From Pseudarthrobacter sp. (lineage in GTDB: Bacteria > Actinomycetota > Actinomycetes > Actinomycetales > Micrococcaceae), in assembly GCA_031178005.1 (NCBI GenBank), contig JAPSJV010000003.1, positions 124,001 to 188,000 of the forward strand: a DNA stretch of 64,000 nt. Direction: 5' to 3'. The notes under the pieces were generated by a model, which did no database searches, was not told the DNA's origin, and saw only the letters and a list, made by a program, of their open reading frames with translations. Made by a program: the position numbers and the translations under genes. This document shows, piece after piece, positions 8,983 to 18,646 of the stretch. The number at the start of each line of letters is the position of its first letter. Positions within the stretch are counted from its first letter, which is position 1.

Positions 8983-10689
8983 ATGACAAAAACCCATTAC
9001 GACTACGTCATCGTCGGCGGCGGAAGTGCAGGTTCGGTGCTCGCCAACCGGCTGAGCGAGGGAGGCCAGAACAGTGTGCTGGTCCTCGAAGCCGGGCGCA
9101 GCGACTACCCATGGGACCTGTTCATCCAGATGCCCGCCGCGCTGACATTCCCCAGCGGCAACCCCCTGTACGACTGGCGCTACCAGTCCGATCCCGAACC
9201 GCACATGGGCGGACGGAGAGTGGCCCACGCACGCGGCAAAGTACTGGGCGGCTCCAGCTCCATCAACGGCATGATCTTCCAGCGCGGCAACCCGCTCGAT
9301 TACGAACGTTGGGGCGCCGACGCCGGTATGGACACCTGGGATTTCGCGCACTGCCTGCCATACTTCAACCGTATGGAAAACGCCCTTGCCGCGGATCCCG
9401 ACGACGATCTGCGCGGCCACGACGGACCCTTGGTCCTGGAACGCGGCCCTGCCACCAACCCGCTGTTCCAGGCATTCTTCAAGGCCGCACAGGAAGCCGG
9501 CTACCCGCTGACCGACGACGTCAACGGCTACCGCCAGGAAGGCTTCGCTCCCTTCGACCGCAACGTCCACAAGGGCCAGCGGCTCTCCGCCTCCCGGGCC
9601 CACCTCCGCCCCAACGCCGGCCGCCAGAACCTCACGGTCCTGACCCGGGCGATGGTCACCAAGGTCAACTTCAGCGGCAACCTGGCCACGGGCGTCACCT
9701 ACCGCCGCAACGGCAAACTGCACTCGGTTAACGCCGGCGAAGTGATCCTGTCCGGCGGCGCCATCAACACTCCGCAGCTGCTGCAGCTCTCCGGGGTGGG
9801 CGACGCGGAGCATCTCAAGTCCCTGGGCATCAAGCCCGTGGTGAACCTGCCCGGCGTCGGCGAGAACCTCCAGGACCACCTTGAGGTCTACATCCAGCAC
9901 GCCTGCACGCAGCCCGTGTCCATGCAGCCGGCCCTGGACGTTTGGCGGATGCCGTGGATCGGCATGCAGTGGCTCTTCGGCCGCAAGGGCCCGGCAGCCA
10001 CCAACCACTTCGAGGGCGGCGGCTTCGTCCGTTCCAACGAGGATGTGGCTTACCCCAACCTGATGTTCCACTTCCTGCCCGTCGCCGTTCGCTACGACGG
10101 CCAGAAAGCCGATGCCAAGCACGGCTACCAGGTGCACATCGGCCCCATGTACTCGGATGCCCGTGGCAGCCTCAAGATCAAGTCCACGGACCCGACAGAG
10201 CACCCGTCGATGGTCTTCAACTACCTTTCCACTGAACAGGACCGCCGCGAATGGGTGGAAGCCGTCAGGATCTCCCGCGACATCCTGGGCCAGCAGGCCA
10301 TGGGCCCCTTCAACGGCGGCGAGCTGTCCCCGGGCCGCGGCGTTCAGTCTGACGCCGAAATCCTTGAGTGGGTGGCCCGCGACGCCGAAACCGCCTTGCA
10401 CCCGTCCTGCACCGCCAAGATGGGGCCGGCCTCCGATCCCATGGCAGTGGTTGATCCGCTGACCATGGGCGTCCACGGCACTCAGGGCCTCCGGGTCGTT
10501 GACGCCTCCGCAATGCCGTATGTGACCAACGGAAATATCTACGCGCCGGTCATGATGCTCGCCGAAAAGGCCGCGGACCTGATTGCCGGGAAGACTCCGT
10601 TGGCGGCGCAGGATACTGAGTACTACCGGCACGGGATCTCGCCGCTCGAGCGGGACAAGCCCGCAACCAACCGGGCAGTAAGGGGCTAA
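8983..10689 (+). CDS. betA: Choline dehydrogenase/oxidase (GMC oxidoreductase)
   Basis: A 568-residue flavoprotein of the GMC family. The N-terminal FAD-binding motif [17 protein letters not shown] is at residues 8-24, followed by the GMC signature [18 protein letters not shown] at about residue 88 and the C-terminal block [12 protein letters not shown] / [29 protein letters not shown] with the catalytic histidine region. The start is ATG 8983, with AAAGGAGAG eight bases upstream. It oxidises choline to betaine aldehyde and often on to glycine betaine; dehydrogenase and oxidase forms cannot be told apart by eye. betB follows after four bases, so the two are co-transcribed, probably under the TetR regulator upstream. 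Confidence 0.92.
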   Translation: MTKTHYDYVIVGGGSAGSVLANRLSEGGQNSVLVLEAGRSDYPWDLFIQMPAALTFPSGNPLYDWRYQSDPEPHMGGRRVAHARGKVLGGSSSINGMIFQRGNPLDYERWGADAGMDTWDFAHCLPYFNRMENALAADPDDDLRGHDGPLVLERGPATNPLFQAFFKAAQEAGYPLTDDVNGYRQEGFAPFDRNVHKGQRLSASRAHLRPNAGRQNLTVLTRAMVTKVNFSGNLATGVTYRRNGKLHSVNAGEVILSGGAINTPQLLQLSGVGDAEHLKSLGIKPVVNLPGVGENLQDHLEVYIQHACTQPVSMQPALDVWRMPWIGMQWLFGRKGPAATNHFEGGGFVRSNEDVAYPNLMFHFLPVAVRYDGQKADAKHGYQVHIGPMYSDARGSLKIKSTDPTEHPSMVFNYLSTEQDRREWVEAVRISRDILGQQAMGPFNGGELSPGRGVQSDAEILEWVARDAETALHPSCTAKMGPASDPMAVVDPLTMGVHGTQGLRVVDASAMPYVTNGNIYAPVMMLAEKAADLIAGKTPLAAQDTEYYRHGISPLERDKPATNRAVRG

Positions 10690-10693
10690 GACG

Positions 10694-12223
10694 ATGACCA
10701 TGACTGAAACCGAAACCAGGACAATCCGCGGCATCTATATCGATGGTGGCTGGCACGAGGCATCCGACGGCGGGACAACAGTTGTGCGCTGCCCGGCGGA
10801 CGGACGCGAGGTGGCTGTAGTCGCTTCGTCCACCGTCGAGGACGCGGAGCGGGCGATCGCCAGTGCCCGGGCAGCGTTCGACGGCGGCCCGTGGCGCCGG
10901 CTGACGGACATCGAACGCGGCGAGGTGCTGCTTCGCATCGCCGGCCTGCTTGAACGCGACAAGGCAGCTTATGCCCGCGCCGAGGCGCTGGACACCGGCA
11001 AGCGCCTCGTTGAGGCCGAATACGACATTGACGATATTGCCTCGTGCTTCCGCTACTACGGCAAGATAGCCGGCCTCGATGCGGGCAGGGTCATCGATAC
11101 GGGCCAGCCGAATGCCATCAGCCGCGTGGTCTACGAACCTCTGGGCGTCTGTTCCCTCATCGCGCCATGGAACTACCCGCTTCTGCAGGCGGCCTGGAAA
11201 GTGGCACCGGCACTCGTCGCGGGAAACTCCTTCGTGCTCAAGCCCAGCGAACTCACGCCGTCAACCTCGATCCTGCTCATGGAAACGCTGGCAGAAGCCG
11301 GGGTTCCGGCCGGTGTTGCGAACCTGGTCACCGGAAAGGGTTCGAGGGTAGGGCATACGCTGAGCTCGGACCCGCGGGTGGATCTGGTCTCCCTGACCGG
11401 AAGCCTGGCCACCGGCCAAACCATCATGGCCGCCGCCGCGGAGACCGTAAAGCGCGTCGCCTTCGAACTCGGCGGAAAGAACCCGAATGTCGTCTTCGCG
11501 GACGCGGACTGGGAGACCGCCGTCGACAATGCCCTGACCGCTGTCTTCCTGCACTCCGGCCAGGTCTGCTCGGCCGGCGCCCGCCTTGTTGTCGAGGAGA
11601 CCATTGCGGAGCGCTTTGTGGCCGAGGTGGTAGAACGGGCGCAAAAGATCCGGATGGGTGGACCCTTCGATCCGAATGCGGAAACGGGCCCGCTCATCTC
11701 CGCAAAGCACCGCGACCAGGTCCATGCCTACGTCCAGGCCGGCATTGCGGAAGGCGCCGAGCTTTTGTGCGGCGGCTACATCCCCGACGACGGGACGCTG
11801 GCTGACGGCTTCTTCTACCCGCCCACCGTGCTCGGCAACTGCCGTTCGGGCATGAGCGTGCTGCGGGAGGAATCCTTCGGCCCCGTGTTGACCGTAGAGA
11901 CCTTCCGGACTGAGTCCGAGGCCATTGCCATCGCCAACGACACGGAATACGGCCTGGCGGGAGCGGTCTGGACCTCGGACGCTTCGAAAGCGCAGCGCGT
12001 TGCCGGCGCCCTCCGGCATGGAACCGTGTGGATCAACGACTACCACCCGTACGTCCCGCAGGCGGAGTGGGGCGGCTTCGGCAAGTCCGGCATTGGCCGT
12101 GAACTTGGCAGCGCGGGCCTCAACGAATACCGCGAGGCAAAACACATCTGGCAGAACATCCAGCCCGCACCCAGCGGCTGGTTTGGCTCGGCACCTGAAC
12201 CAGGCGCCGCTGCTGCCGTCTAG
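10694..12223 (+). CDS. betB: Betaine aldehyde dehydrogenase
   Basis: A 509-residue NAD(P)-dependent aldehyde dehydrogenase of normal family length. Visible landmarks are the substrate/cofactor motif PWNYPLLQAAWKVAPALVAGNSFVLKPSE, the catalytic glutamate in FELGGKNPNVVF, and the catalytic cysteine in LHSGQVCSAGARLVVEE. The C-terminal WINDYHPYVPQAEWGGFGKSGIGRELG segment matches betaine aldehyde dehydrogenases. It completes choline oxidation by converting betaine aldehyde to glycine betaine, an osmoprotectant, in the cytoplasm. It begins four bases after betA and is followed by a GC-rich hairpin before the BetT-type carrier gene. Confidence 0.92.
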   Translation: MTMTETETRTIRGIYIDGGWHEASDGGTTVVRCPADGREVAVVASSTVEDAERAIASARAAFDGGPWRRLTDIERGEVLLRIAGLLERDKAAYARAEALDTGKRLVEAEYDIDDIASCFRYYGKIAGLDAGRVIDTGQPNAISRVVYEPLGVCSLIAPWNYPLLQAAWKVAPALVAGNSFVLKPSELTPSTSILLMETLAEAGVPAGVANLVTGKGSRVGHTLSSDPRVDLVSLTGSLATGQTIMAAAAETVKRVAFELGGKNPNVVFADADWETAVDNALTAVFLHSGQVCSAGARLVVEETIAERFVAEVVERAQKIRMGGPFDPNAETGPLISAKHRDQVHAYVQAGIAEGAELLCGGYIPDDGTLADGFFYPPTVLGNCRSGMSVLREESFGPVLTVETFRTESEAIAIANDTEYGLAGAVWTSDASKAQRVAGALRHGTVWINDYHPYVPQAEWGGFGKSGIGRELGSAGLNEYREAKHIWQNIQPAPSGWFGSAPEPGAAAAV

Positions 12224-12239
12224 CAACACCAAAAGGGGG

Positions 12240-12272
12240 ACGGCCGGGCGGGAACTGATGACGCCCGGCCGT
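12240..12272 (+). terminator. Hairpin between betB and the BetT-type gene
   Basis: ACGGCCGGGCG (12240-12250) and CGCCCGGCCGT (12262-12272) form a perfect 11-bp stem with an 11-base loop, 16 bases after the betB stop. There is no T-run, so it may be a partial terminator or an RNA-stability element that sets carrier expression below that of the enzymes. Confidence 0.55.
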
Positions 12273-12394
12273 TGATTCACCTGCGTTCAATGGCGTCCGC
12301 AGGACATCACCATCGTGCTTTTCGACTTAGGAGCTCAGATGTTAGAACCCAGCAAACCAACAGCAGTAAAAAATCATGCAGGCGGAGGAACGGC

Positions 12395-14527
12395 ATGAGC
12401 CAGATAGCCGACGCTCCGCCCGTAAAAGTTACTGAAGGCGGTGCCACCACCCCCGTGGCCCGAACCCGGGTCAACTGGACCGTCTTCATAGGATCGGCCA
12501 CCGGGATCCTAGCGATCGCCATCTGGGCCATCAGCGACGCCGCAGGTGCCGAGGCACTGATCGGTTCCATGGTCACCTGGGTATCCACCAACATGGGGTG
12601 GTACTACTTCCTGATCGTCACCGCCGTGGTGGTGTTCGTCCTGGTCCTCGCCCTGACCCGGGTGGGCAAGACGAAGCTCGGCCCGGACCATTCAAAGCCG
12701 CAGTTCAGCATGTTCACCTGGGCGTCGATGCTCTTCGCGGCAGGCATTGGCATCGACCTGATGTTCTTCTCGGTGTCCGAGCCCGTGACCCAGTACCTGG
12801 CTCCCCCGCAGGGTGATGGCAGCACCGTCGAGGCCGCCCGCCACGCCATGGTCCTCACCCTGTTCCACTACGGAATTACGGGCTGGGCCCTGTACGCGCT
12901 CATGGGGCTGGCCCTGGGCTACTTCGCCTACCGGCATAACCTGCCCCTGAGCATCCGCAGCGCGCTGTACCCCATCTTCGGCAAGAAAATCAACGGTCCG
13001 ATCGGTGACGGCGTGGACATCGCAGCCCTCCTCGGAACCATCTTCGGCATCGCCACTTCCCTGGGCATCGGCGTCGTGCAGCTTAACTACGGGCTCAGCC
13101 TCATGTTCGGCTTGCCCGAGAACGTCGCCGTGCAGATCGGCCTGATCGTCGTGGCCGTTGTTATGGCCACGGCGTCCGTGCTTTCCGGCGTCGAAAAGGG
13201 AATCCGCCGGCTCGCCGAGCTGAACGTGATCCTTGCCCTCGCACTGATGTTGTTCATCCTCCTGACCGGCAAGACCAGCTTCATGCTGGACGGGATCATC
13301 CAAAACACCGGCGACGTGCTCAGCCGGTTCCCGGCCATGACGCTGGACGCCTTCGCCTATGACCGGCCCGGTGACTGGCTGCAGGGCTGGACACTCTTCT
13401 TCTGGGCATGGTGGATTGCCTGGGCTCCCTTCGTAGGGCTCTTCCTCGCGCGCATCTCCCGCGGCCGCACCATCCGACAGTTCGTGCTGGGCACCCTCAT
13501 GGTCCCCTTCGCGTTCATCCTGGTGTTCATCTCGATCTTCGGCAACAGCGCCCTGGACATCGTGATGAACGGCAATGCCGCCTTCGGGGAGACGGCGATG
13601 GCCCAGCCGGAGAGGGCGTTCTACGGCCTCCTTGAGCAGTACCCCGCGGCGCCGCTGATCATTGGCGTGGCCACCTTCACCGGGCTGCTCTTCTACGTCA
13701 CCTCCGCCGATTCAGGTGCCCTCGTCATGGCCAACTTCACAAGCCACCTGAAGGACGCCAACGCCGACGGACCCAAGTGGCTGCGCGTCTTCTGGGCCCT
13801 GGTGACCGGTCTCCTGACGCTGGCCATGCTGACCGTCGGCGGTGTGACGACGCTGCAGAACGCGACGATCATCATGGGCCTGCCGCTTTCGATTCTGCTG
13901 CTGTTCATCATGCTGGGCCTCTACAAAGCCCTGCGCGTGGAGAACTCCCTGGCCGACAGCTACCGCGCGAGCCTGCCCGGAATCATCTCCGGCCACAGCG
14001 CGGACGGTTCGCCGTCCCGCACGTGGCGGCAGCGCCTCAACCGCGCCATGACCTATCCGGGGCCGAAGCAGGCGAACCGCTTCGTAGACACCGTGGCGCT
14101 GCCCGCGCTGCAGGAGGTGCACGACGAGCTGAAGGCGCAGGACGCCAACGTAAGCCTGACGACGGGCATCGTCGAAACCTGCGGCATCCGCCACGTCGAT
14201 CTGCTGATAAGGCTCTGCGACGAGCGCCCGTTCAAATACCAGATCTACCCGGTCCAATACGACACCCCGCCCTATGCGCCGGGCAATGCCCGGCTTGAAT
14301 TGAAGTACTACCGGATGGAGGTCTTCTCTCTCGAGGGGAGCCACAGCTACGACCTCGCCGGCTACAGCAAGGAACAGGTCATCACCGATGTCCTGGACCA
14401 CTATGAAACCCACCTCGAATTCCTGCACCTGAACCGGGCGCTGCCCGGTACCACGGCCGTCACCGAGGACCAGGCTGCCAAGGACAACTGGGAATCCGAC
14501 TTCTCACACCCGGAGGAGGCAAAGTGA
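12395..14527 (+). CDS. betT: BCCT choline transporter, BetT type
   Basis: A 710-residue carrier from ATG 12395, which has GGAGG six bases upstream; a longer frame from 12272 overlaps the hairpin and lacks a ribosome site. The signature AAGIGIDLMFFSVSEPVTQYLAPPQG is that of E. coli BetT, a proton-driven high-affinity choline importer, and the WAWWIAWAPFVGLFLARISRGRTIRQF block is present. About twelve membrane segments are followed by a long cytoplasmic tail of about 190 residues, as in BetT, thought to respond to osmotic conditions. It supplies choline for betA/betB just upstream. Confidence 0.9.
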   Translation: MSQIADAPPVKVTEGGATTPVARTRVNWTVFIGSATGILAIAIWAISDAAGAEALIGSMVTWVSTNMGWYYFLIVTAVVVFVLVLALTRVGKTKLGPDHSKPQFSMFTWASMLFAAGIGIDLMFFSVSEPVTQYLAPPQGDGSTVEAARHAMVLTLFHYGITGWALYALMGLALGYFAYRHNLPLSIRSALYPIFGKKINGPIGDGVDIAALLGTIFGIATSLGIGVVQLNYGLSLMFGLPENVAVQIGLIVVAVVMATASVLSGVEKGIRRLAELNVILALALMLFILLTGKTSFMLDGIIQNTGDVLSRFPAMTLDAFAYDRPGDWLQGWTLFFWAWWIAWAPFVGLFLARISRGRTIRQFVLGTLMVPFAFILVFISIFGNSALDIVMNGNAAFGETAMAQPERAFYGLLEQYPAAPLIIGVATFTGLLFYVTSADSGALVMANFTSHLKDANADGPKWLRVFWALVTGLLTLAMLTVGGVTTLQNATIIMGLPLSILLLFIMLGLYKALRVENSLADSYRASLPGIISGHSADGSPSRTWRQRLNRAMTYPGPKQANRFVDTVALPALQEVHDELKAQDANVSLTTGIVETCGIRHVDLLIRLCDERPFKYQIYPVQYDTPPYAPGNARLELKYYRMEVFSLEGSHSYDLAGYSKEQVITDVLDHYETHLEFLHLNRALPGTTAVTEDQAAKDNWESDFSHPEEAK

Positions 14528-14582
14528 CGCGCCCTCACTCCTCTGAGTCCTGCTATGTGGACGCCACAGGCGAATAACTAGA

Positions 14583-14615
14583 GGGAGGCTGCCGCCTCAG
14601 CGGCGGCAGCCTCCC
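14583..14615. terminator. Terminator between betT and the binding-protein gene
   Basis: GGGAGGCTGCCGCC (14583-14596) and GGCGGCAGCCTCCC (14602-14615) form a perfect 14-bp stem with a 5-base loop. It lies between converging genes and probably ends transcription from both sides. Confidence 0.75.
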
Positions 14616-14644
14616 CCAACATTTGCGGCTACCACCGGCGCGCG

Positions 14645-15805
14645 TCACTCGTTGCCCAAGCCTGCTGCCGGTGTCTTCGTGCCGGTTACGCCGTTGAGCG
14701 CCCTGAGGTCAAAGAGGCCGTGGATGTCAGCCTGTTTGGTGGTGCCCGCGGCAACGCCGTCCTCCAGGAGCTTCTCGTATGTTCCCGCCAGCGGGTCAAT
14801 GGTGAAGACGATGTTCTTCAGGGAACGGTCGATCACATCGGGCTTAAGCTCCGCGCCGGCGGCTTCCTTCAGGGCCGCGTTGATGACCCCGGCCTTCTCG
14901 CCGTCGGCCGCGTTGTTCAGCCACTCCACTGACTTCACATGGCCTTTCAGGAGCGCCTTGACGCTGTCCGGGTGGTCGGCGGCAAACTTCTGGTTCACGA
15001 TCAGGATGGTGGTGGGAAACTCTCCGGGCTTGCCGGACAGCGAGCCGTCCCATAGGTCTTTTTCGTCCACCAGGACCTTGGCGCCAGCGGTCAGCACCAG
15101 ACGGGAGGCCCATGGCTCAGGCAACCACGCGCCGTCGAGCTTTCCGTCCTGGAACAGGTTCAGCGTCTGGGAGTTTTCCGTGGGGTTGATGGCCACATCG
15201 CCGCTGCCATCAATGTTGGTCTTGTAGCCCTGCGAGGCCAGCCACGCACGCAGCGCGACGTCCTGGGTACCGCCCAGCTGCGGGCTGGCGAGGGTTTTGC
15301 CCTTGAGGTCGCCGGGGGAGTTGATCTCCGGTTTGGCCACCAGTTGTGCTCCGCCCGCCGCGGCCCCGGCAATAATGTGCACGGACTCGCCGCCGCTTTT
15401 TACGTACGAGTTGATGGCCGGGTTGGGGCCGATATACGTGGCGTCGATGGCGCCGGCATTCAGGGCCTCGATGGCAGCGGGGCCCGCGTTGAAGACCTGG
15501 GTGCTGAGTTTGGTGCTGCCCAGTTCCCCGGCGATGTATCCCTGGCTCACGCCGACCAGGGCGGGCGCGTGGGTGACGTTGCCGAAGTAGCCAAGTTTAA
15601 GTTCGACGGCGGGAGTGCCGGCAGGTGCATCCACTCCGGCTGCTGCGCTGCTGTTGTTATTGCTGGTCACGGCAGCGGTCACGGCGACGCCGGCACCCAG
15701 TATCGCGAGGACGGCGGCGGCGACGCCGATCTTCAGCCCGAGTGGGCGTTTGGGAGCGGCCTGGCCGGCGATTATCCGGGTGGAGCCTTGCTGGTTCTCA
15801 GACAT
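14645..15805 (-). CDS. ABC transporter substrate-binding protein, SsuA/NrtA-like (orphan)
   Basis: A 386-residue protein from ATG 15805 (MSENQQGS...). A single hydrophobic segment (LKIGVAAAVLAILGAGVAVTAAV, about residues 23-45) after a basic cytoplasmic stretch acts as an export signal or anchor. The mature part shows the sulfonate/nitrate/taurine binding-protein pattern: KLGYFGNVTHAPALVGVSQGYIAGELG, then ATYIGPNPAINSYVKSGG and AWLPEPWASRLV. Such proteins deliver alkanesulfonates, taurine, nitrate or thiamine precursors to an ABC importer. No permease or ATPase gene is adjacent, since the next gene is a methyltransferase, so it must pair with components elsewhere or is a remnant. A tandem 20-bp repeat lies upstream. 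Confidence 0.85.
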   Translation of the reverse strand: MSENQQGSTRIIAGQAAPKRPLGLKIGVAAAVLAILGAGVAVTAAVTSNNNSSAAAGVDAPAGTPAVELKLGYFGNVTHAPALVGVSQGYIAGELGSTKLSTQVFNAGPAAIEALNAGAIDATYIGPNPAINSYVKSGGESVHIIAGAAAGGAQLVAKPEINSPGDLKGKTLASPQLGGTQDVALRAWLASQGYKTNIDGSGDVAINPTENSQTLNLFQDGKLDGAWLPEPWASRLVLTAGAKVLVDEKDLWDGSLSGKPGEFPTTILIVNQKFAADHPDSVKALLKGHVKSVEWLNNAADGEKAGVINAALKEAAGAELKPDVIDRSLKNIVFTIDPLAGTYEKLLEDGVAAGTTKQADIHGLFDLRALNGVTGTKTPAAGLGNE

Positions 15806-15914
15806 TGGATTCCTTTGCTGGGGCGGATGCTGAGACGAGATTACGGAGCGCCGGGCAGCCCCACAATCGTCGGCGTCGCAGGCGTTCACCCGGCGACGCG
15901 AAGGCTCAATGCGG

Positions 15915-15954
15915 CGTAGCGGAGGGTCACCAAACGTAGTGCAGCGTCACCCAA
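15915..15954. repeat. Tandem 20-bp direct repeat upstream of the binding-protein gene
   Basis: CGTAGCGGAGGGTCACCAAA (15915-15934) is followed directly by CGTAGTGCAGCGTCACCCAA (15935-15954); 16 of 20 positions match. The pair lies about 110-150 bp upstream of the start at 15805, in the leader or promoter region. Direct repeats of this size suit a regulator that binds two half-sites on the same helical face (20 bp is about two turns). Confidence 0.5.
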
Positions 15955-16018
15955 GTGACTGGCACTTACTGCGGTGAAACGCGCGGCGGAGTGCGTTAAA
16001 TGCGTATTAGTTGGGAGC

Positions 16019-16837
16019 TCAGGCCCGCGCGATCACCTCGCCGTTGGGGATCAGGAACCAGCCGTCGTCCGTGGAGCCCCACCGGTGCCAGCCCGCGGCC
16101 AGCCGGGTGAGGTCCGCTTCCTGCGCGAACCCGTACTCCAATGCCTGTTCGGCGAACGCGGAGTGCAGCACCCGTTCGCTCCACACCCGAGCCTGCCATC
16201 GCCGCTGCTGGCCGGTGGCGTAGAGCCAGTTGCTGCTGGTGGGAGCAACGTCCATGAAGCCGGCCGATTGTGCCCAGGAAACCAACCGCCGTCCGGCGTC
16301 CGGTTCCGCCCCGTTGCGGCGTGCGATGCGCTGGTAGAGGTCCATCCATTCGTCCAGTTCGGGGATCTCCGGGTACCAGCTCATCCCGTGGAAGTCGGCG
16401 TCGCGGACCGCGACGATGCCGCCTGGCTTGGCCACCCGGCGCATCTCCCGCAAGGCCTCAACGGGATCGGTCAGGTGCTGGAGGACCTGGTGCGCGTGGA
16501 CGACGTCGAACGTGTCATCCGGGAAATCGAGGTCGTACACATTGCCCGCCACGAAGGAAACGTTGCCCACGCCGCGCTCGGCCGCCAGCGCGGTGGCCTG
16601 CGCAATGATGTCCGGTGAACGGTCCAGCCCGGTGACGGTTCCGGGGGAGACCAGCGCCGCGAAGTCGCACGTGATGCTCCCGGGTCCGCAGCCGACGTCG
16701 AGCAGGTCCGAGCCCGGTGTGAGGTACGGGATGACGAAGGCCGCGGAGTTTTCCGCCGTCCGGGAAGCGTGGGCGCGCACCACAGATTCGTGGTGGCCAT
16801 GGGTGTAGACGTCATCCGAAGGCTGCTGCTCACTCAT
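16019..16837 (-). CDS. SAM-dependent methyltransferase (UbiE/class I type)
   Basis: A 272-residue class I methyltransferase. Motif I is LLDVGCGPGSITCDFA at about residues 44-59, followed by GLDRSPDIIAQA (acidic residue for the ribose), FVAGNVYDLDFPDDTFDVVHAHQVLQHLTDP and the post-motif LREMRRVAKPGGIVAVRDADF. These are the UbiE/Methyltransf_25 landmarks. The C-terminal 100 residues are family-typical but give no substrate. The gene ends beyond the upstream region of the orphan binding protein, on the same strand, about 210 bp away. Confidence 0.85.
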   Translation of the reverse strand: MSEQQPSDDVYTHGHHESVVRAHASRTAENSAAFVIPYLTPGSDLLDVGCGPGSITCDFAALVSPGTVTGLDRSPDIIAQATALAAERGVGNVSFVAGNVYDLDFPDDTFDVVHAHQVLQHLTDPVEALREMRRVAKPGGIVAVRDADFHGMSWYPEIPELDEWMDLYQRIARRNGAEPDAGRRLVSWAQSAGFMDVAPTSSNWLYATGQQRRWQARVWSERVLHSAFAEQALEYGFAQEADLTRLAAGWHRWGSTDDGWFLIPNGEVIARA

Positions 16838-16920
16838 GGATAAAAACTACACCCCGGCCGAGCGGGAATCGTGACGGCATCACAGGCGCTTTCCGGCCTT
16901 TGCGGTGCCAGAATTGAGCC

Positions 16921-17679
16921 ATGTTGCGGCGCCCGTTGTTCATCGCCGCGGTGGTGGTTTTCGCCGTCGCCGTGTTGGCCGAGATCGGCCTGGCACTGCT
17001 TCTGGGCGGCACTGCGGTGGACCCCGTACCGCCGTCAACGGCCAGCGGCATGGGCGTGGAACCGGAGGTCCTGCTCCGGACAGAGAAGGCCGACGCCGAT
17101 CCGCCCGGGGCGGGAATCGGTTACCTGGCGTTTATGGACGGGCTGCTCCTGTTCACCGTGGTGATGCTGGGCCTGAGCCTCATCATGAACCTGCGCGCGT
17201 ACGGCCGGGTCCAGGGCATCGTGACCCTGATCGTCACCTTCCTCTGGATAGTCGCGGCGTTCTTCACAGCCCTGATGGCGCTGGCCAAGCTCTTCCTGAT
17301 GCTCGGCCTGCTGGTGGCCACGCCGTTCGGGACCATCGCCTACCTGGCCCTCTGGGGAAGCTTCCCGGTCCGCGAGGCGGCGGTGATCCTGGGGCTGATC
17401 CTGCTGCTCAAGATCGTGTTTGTGGTGCTGCTGGTGTTGAGTCAGCCGGCTTTCCTGAAGATCACGGGACTGGTGCTGCTGATTGTGGTCTCGGTGGTCC
17501 TGCAGCTGGTCCTTGGCCTGATCCACGGCTTCCTGCCCGGCCCGCTGGTGTCCATCGGCGACCAGTTCTGGGCGCTCGTCACCGTCGTCGTGGCCCTGAT
17601 TTGGGCACTGGTGATGCTGATCGGGTCCATCCCGGCGATCGTCAACGCGGTCCGGGTCAGCGGATCACTAGCGGACTGA
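16921..17679 (+). CDS. Polytopic membrane protein, function unknown
   Basis: A 252-residue hydrophobic protein with about seven predicted membrane segments. The first is a signal-anchor (residues 5-28), followed by a short extracytoplasmic loop of about 35 residues rich in Pro, Glu and Asp. I do not recognise a family motif. The long runs of Leu, Val and Ile with few charged residues in the membrane suggest a structural or small integral protein and do not look like a classical carrier. It converges on the last gene of the injection-system operon with three bases between the stops, and is divergent from the methyltransferase gene. Confidence 0.7.
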   Translation: MLRRPLFIAAVVVFAVAVLAEIGLALLLGGTAVDPVPPSTASGMGVEPEVLLRTEKADADPPGAGIGYLAFMDGLLLFTVVMLGLSLIMNLRAYGRVQGIVTLIVTFLWIVAAFFTALMALAKLFLMLGLLVATPFGTIAYLALWGSFPVREAAVILGLILLLKIVFVVLLVLSQPAFLKITGLVLLIVVSVVLQLVLGLIHGFLPGPLVSIGDQFWALVTVVVALIWALVMLIGSIPAIVNAVRVSGSLAD

Positions 17680-17682
17680 GCC

Positions 17683-18645
17683 CTACCCACCCAGAATGGG
17701 CCCGGGCTCAACGATCTCCACGCACTGCCCCGGGTTCAGGACGCACTTGTTGATCGGTGGAAACACAATTCCCGTGGTCCGGAGTTCGGACACCACCGCA
17801 ACCTGGCTGCCGGTATTGACCGGTTCGCCGCCTGCTGGTTCAACTCCGGCCACTGCGCAGTAGTCGTAGAAGATCACATTCGGCGGCCGTGCCGGGGATG
17901 AGGTGCAGGTGGAATCGCTGGTGAAGACCAGCTCCAGCTTCGCGGCAGTCAGCGCTTCCCGTGCCGTTTCGATGGAGTTGCCAAGAATGTCCGGCATGGT
18001 CACCTTCACCGGTATCGCGACTTCCAACGTGACGTTGGAGCCGCGCGCGGCGGTTGTTTCGCCGTCGGGCTCCTGGGACAGCACCTGACCTTCGGGAGCG
18101 GCGTCCTCCTTCTCCGTTGTTCCCACGCTGAACCCGGCATCGGTCAGGATCTGCGTGGCCTCGGCCACCTGCTTTCCCTCCACAGGCGGAACGTTGACGT
18201 CCTTCATCAGGAACCAGACCACCCCGCCGATCAAGGCCAGGAGTACAACGGAGCCAATCACCACCCATAGCCACGGAAACTTCTTCTTCTGCTTCTCTGG
18301 CGCGGCGGGAACCGTCAGGGTGACCACGTGCGCCTGGTCAGCGTAGTCCTCCGGCGCCTCGTCAGCAGAGTACGCAATCAGTTTCACCTGATGGTTGCCG
18401 GCTGTGGCCCCTGCGGTGTCAAAATTCACGACGTACTGCTCGGTGGCGCCGGCCGGGATGACCCGGAGCGGCTTGTCGATGCTGGCGTACGTGGCGCCGG
18501 GCGGGCTGCCGGCCTGGGCCGGGAACGCCCCCAGCACTACGGGTTCCTTCTCCGCCCCGGCGTTGGTCACGGACGCGGCCAGCGAGCCCTTTCCGTCCTT
18601 CAGTTCCACACCCGGGGAACTGAGCGTCATGGTGATGGTGCCCAT
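17683..18645 (-). CDS. Membrane-anchored PASTA-domain protein at the end of the eCIS operon
   Basis: A 320-residue protein. Residues 1-115 form an immunoglobulin-like beta domain that begins MGTITMTLSSPGVELKDG with no signal peptide. A basic KQKKK stretch then leads into one membrane segment (FPWLWVVIGSVVLLALIGGVVWF, about residues 121-143). Outside are two PASTA-like repeats: VEGKQVAEATQILTDAGFSVG and ILGNSIETAREALTAAKLELVF. PASTA domains bind peptidoglycan in Ser/Thr kinases and penicillin-binding proteins; there is no kinase domain here. As the twelfth gene of the injection-system operon it could tie the device or its baseplate to the cell wall; that role is inferred. Confidence 0.75.
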   Translation of the reverse strand: MGTITMTLSSPGVELKDGKGSLAASVTNAGAEKEPVVLGAFPAQAGSPPGATYASIDKPLRVIPAGATEQYVVNFDTAGATAGNHQVKLIAYSADEAPEDYADQAHVVTLTVPAAPEKQKKKFPWLWVVIGSVVLLALIGGVVWFLMKDVNVPPVEGKQVAEATQILTDAGFSVGTTEKEDAAPEGQVLSQEPDGETTAARGSNVTLEVAIPVKVTMPDILGNSIETAREALTAAKLELVFTSDSTCTSSPARPPNVIFYDYCAVAGVEPAGGEPVNTGSQVAVVSELRTTGIVFPPINKCVLNPGQCVEIVEPGPILGG

Positions 18646-18646
18646 G

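Noticed and set aside
8845..10734. 629-codon minus-strand open frame over betA
   Set aside because: It mirrors betA, which has the FAD and GMC motifs and a good ribosome site; the minus frame shows none.
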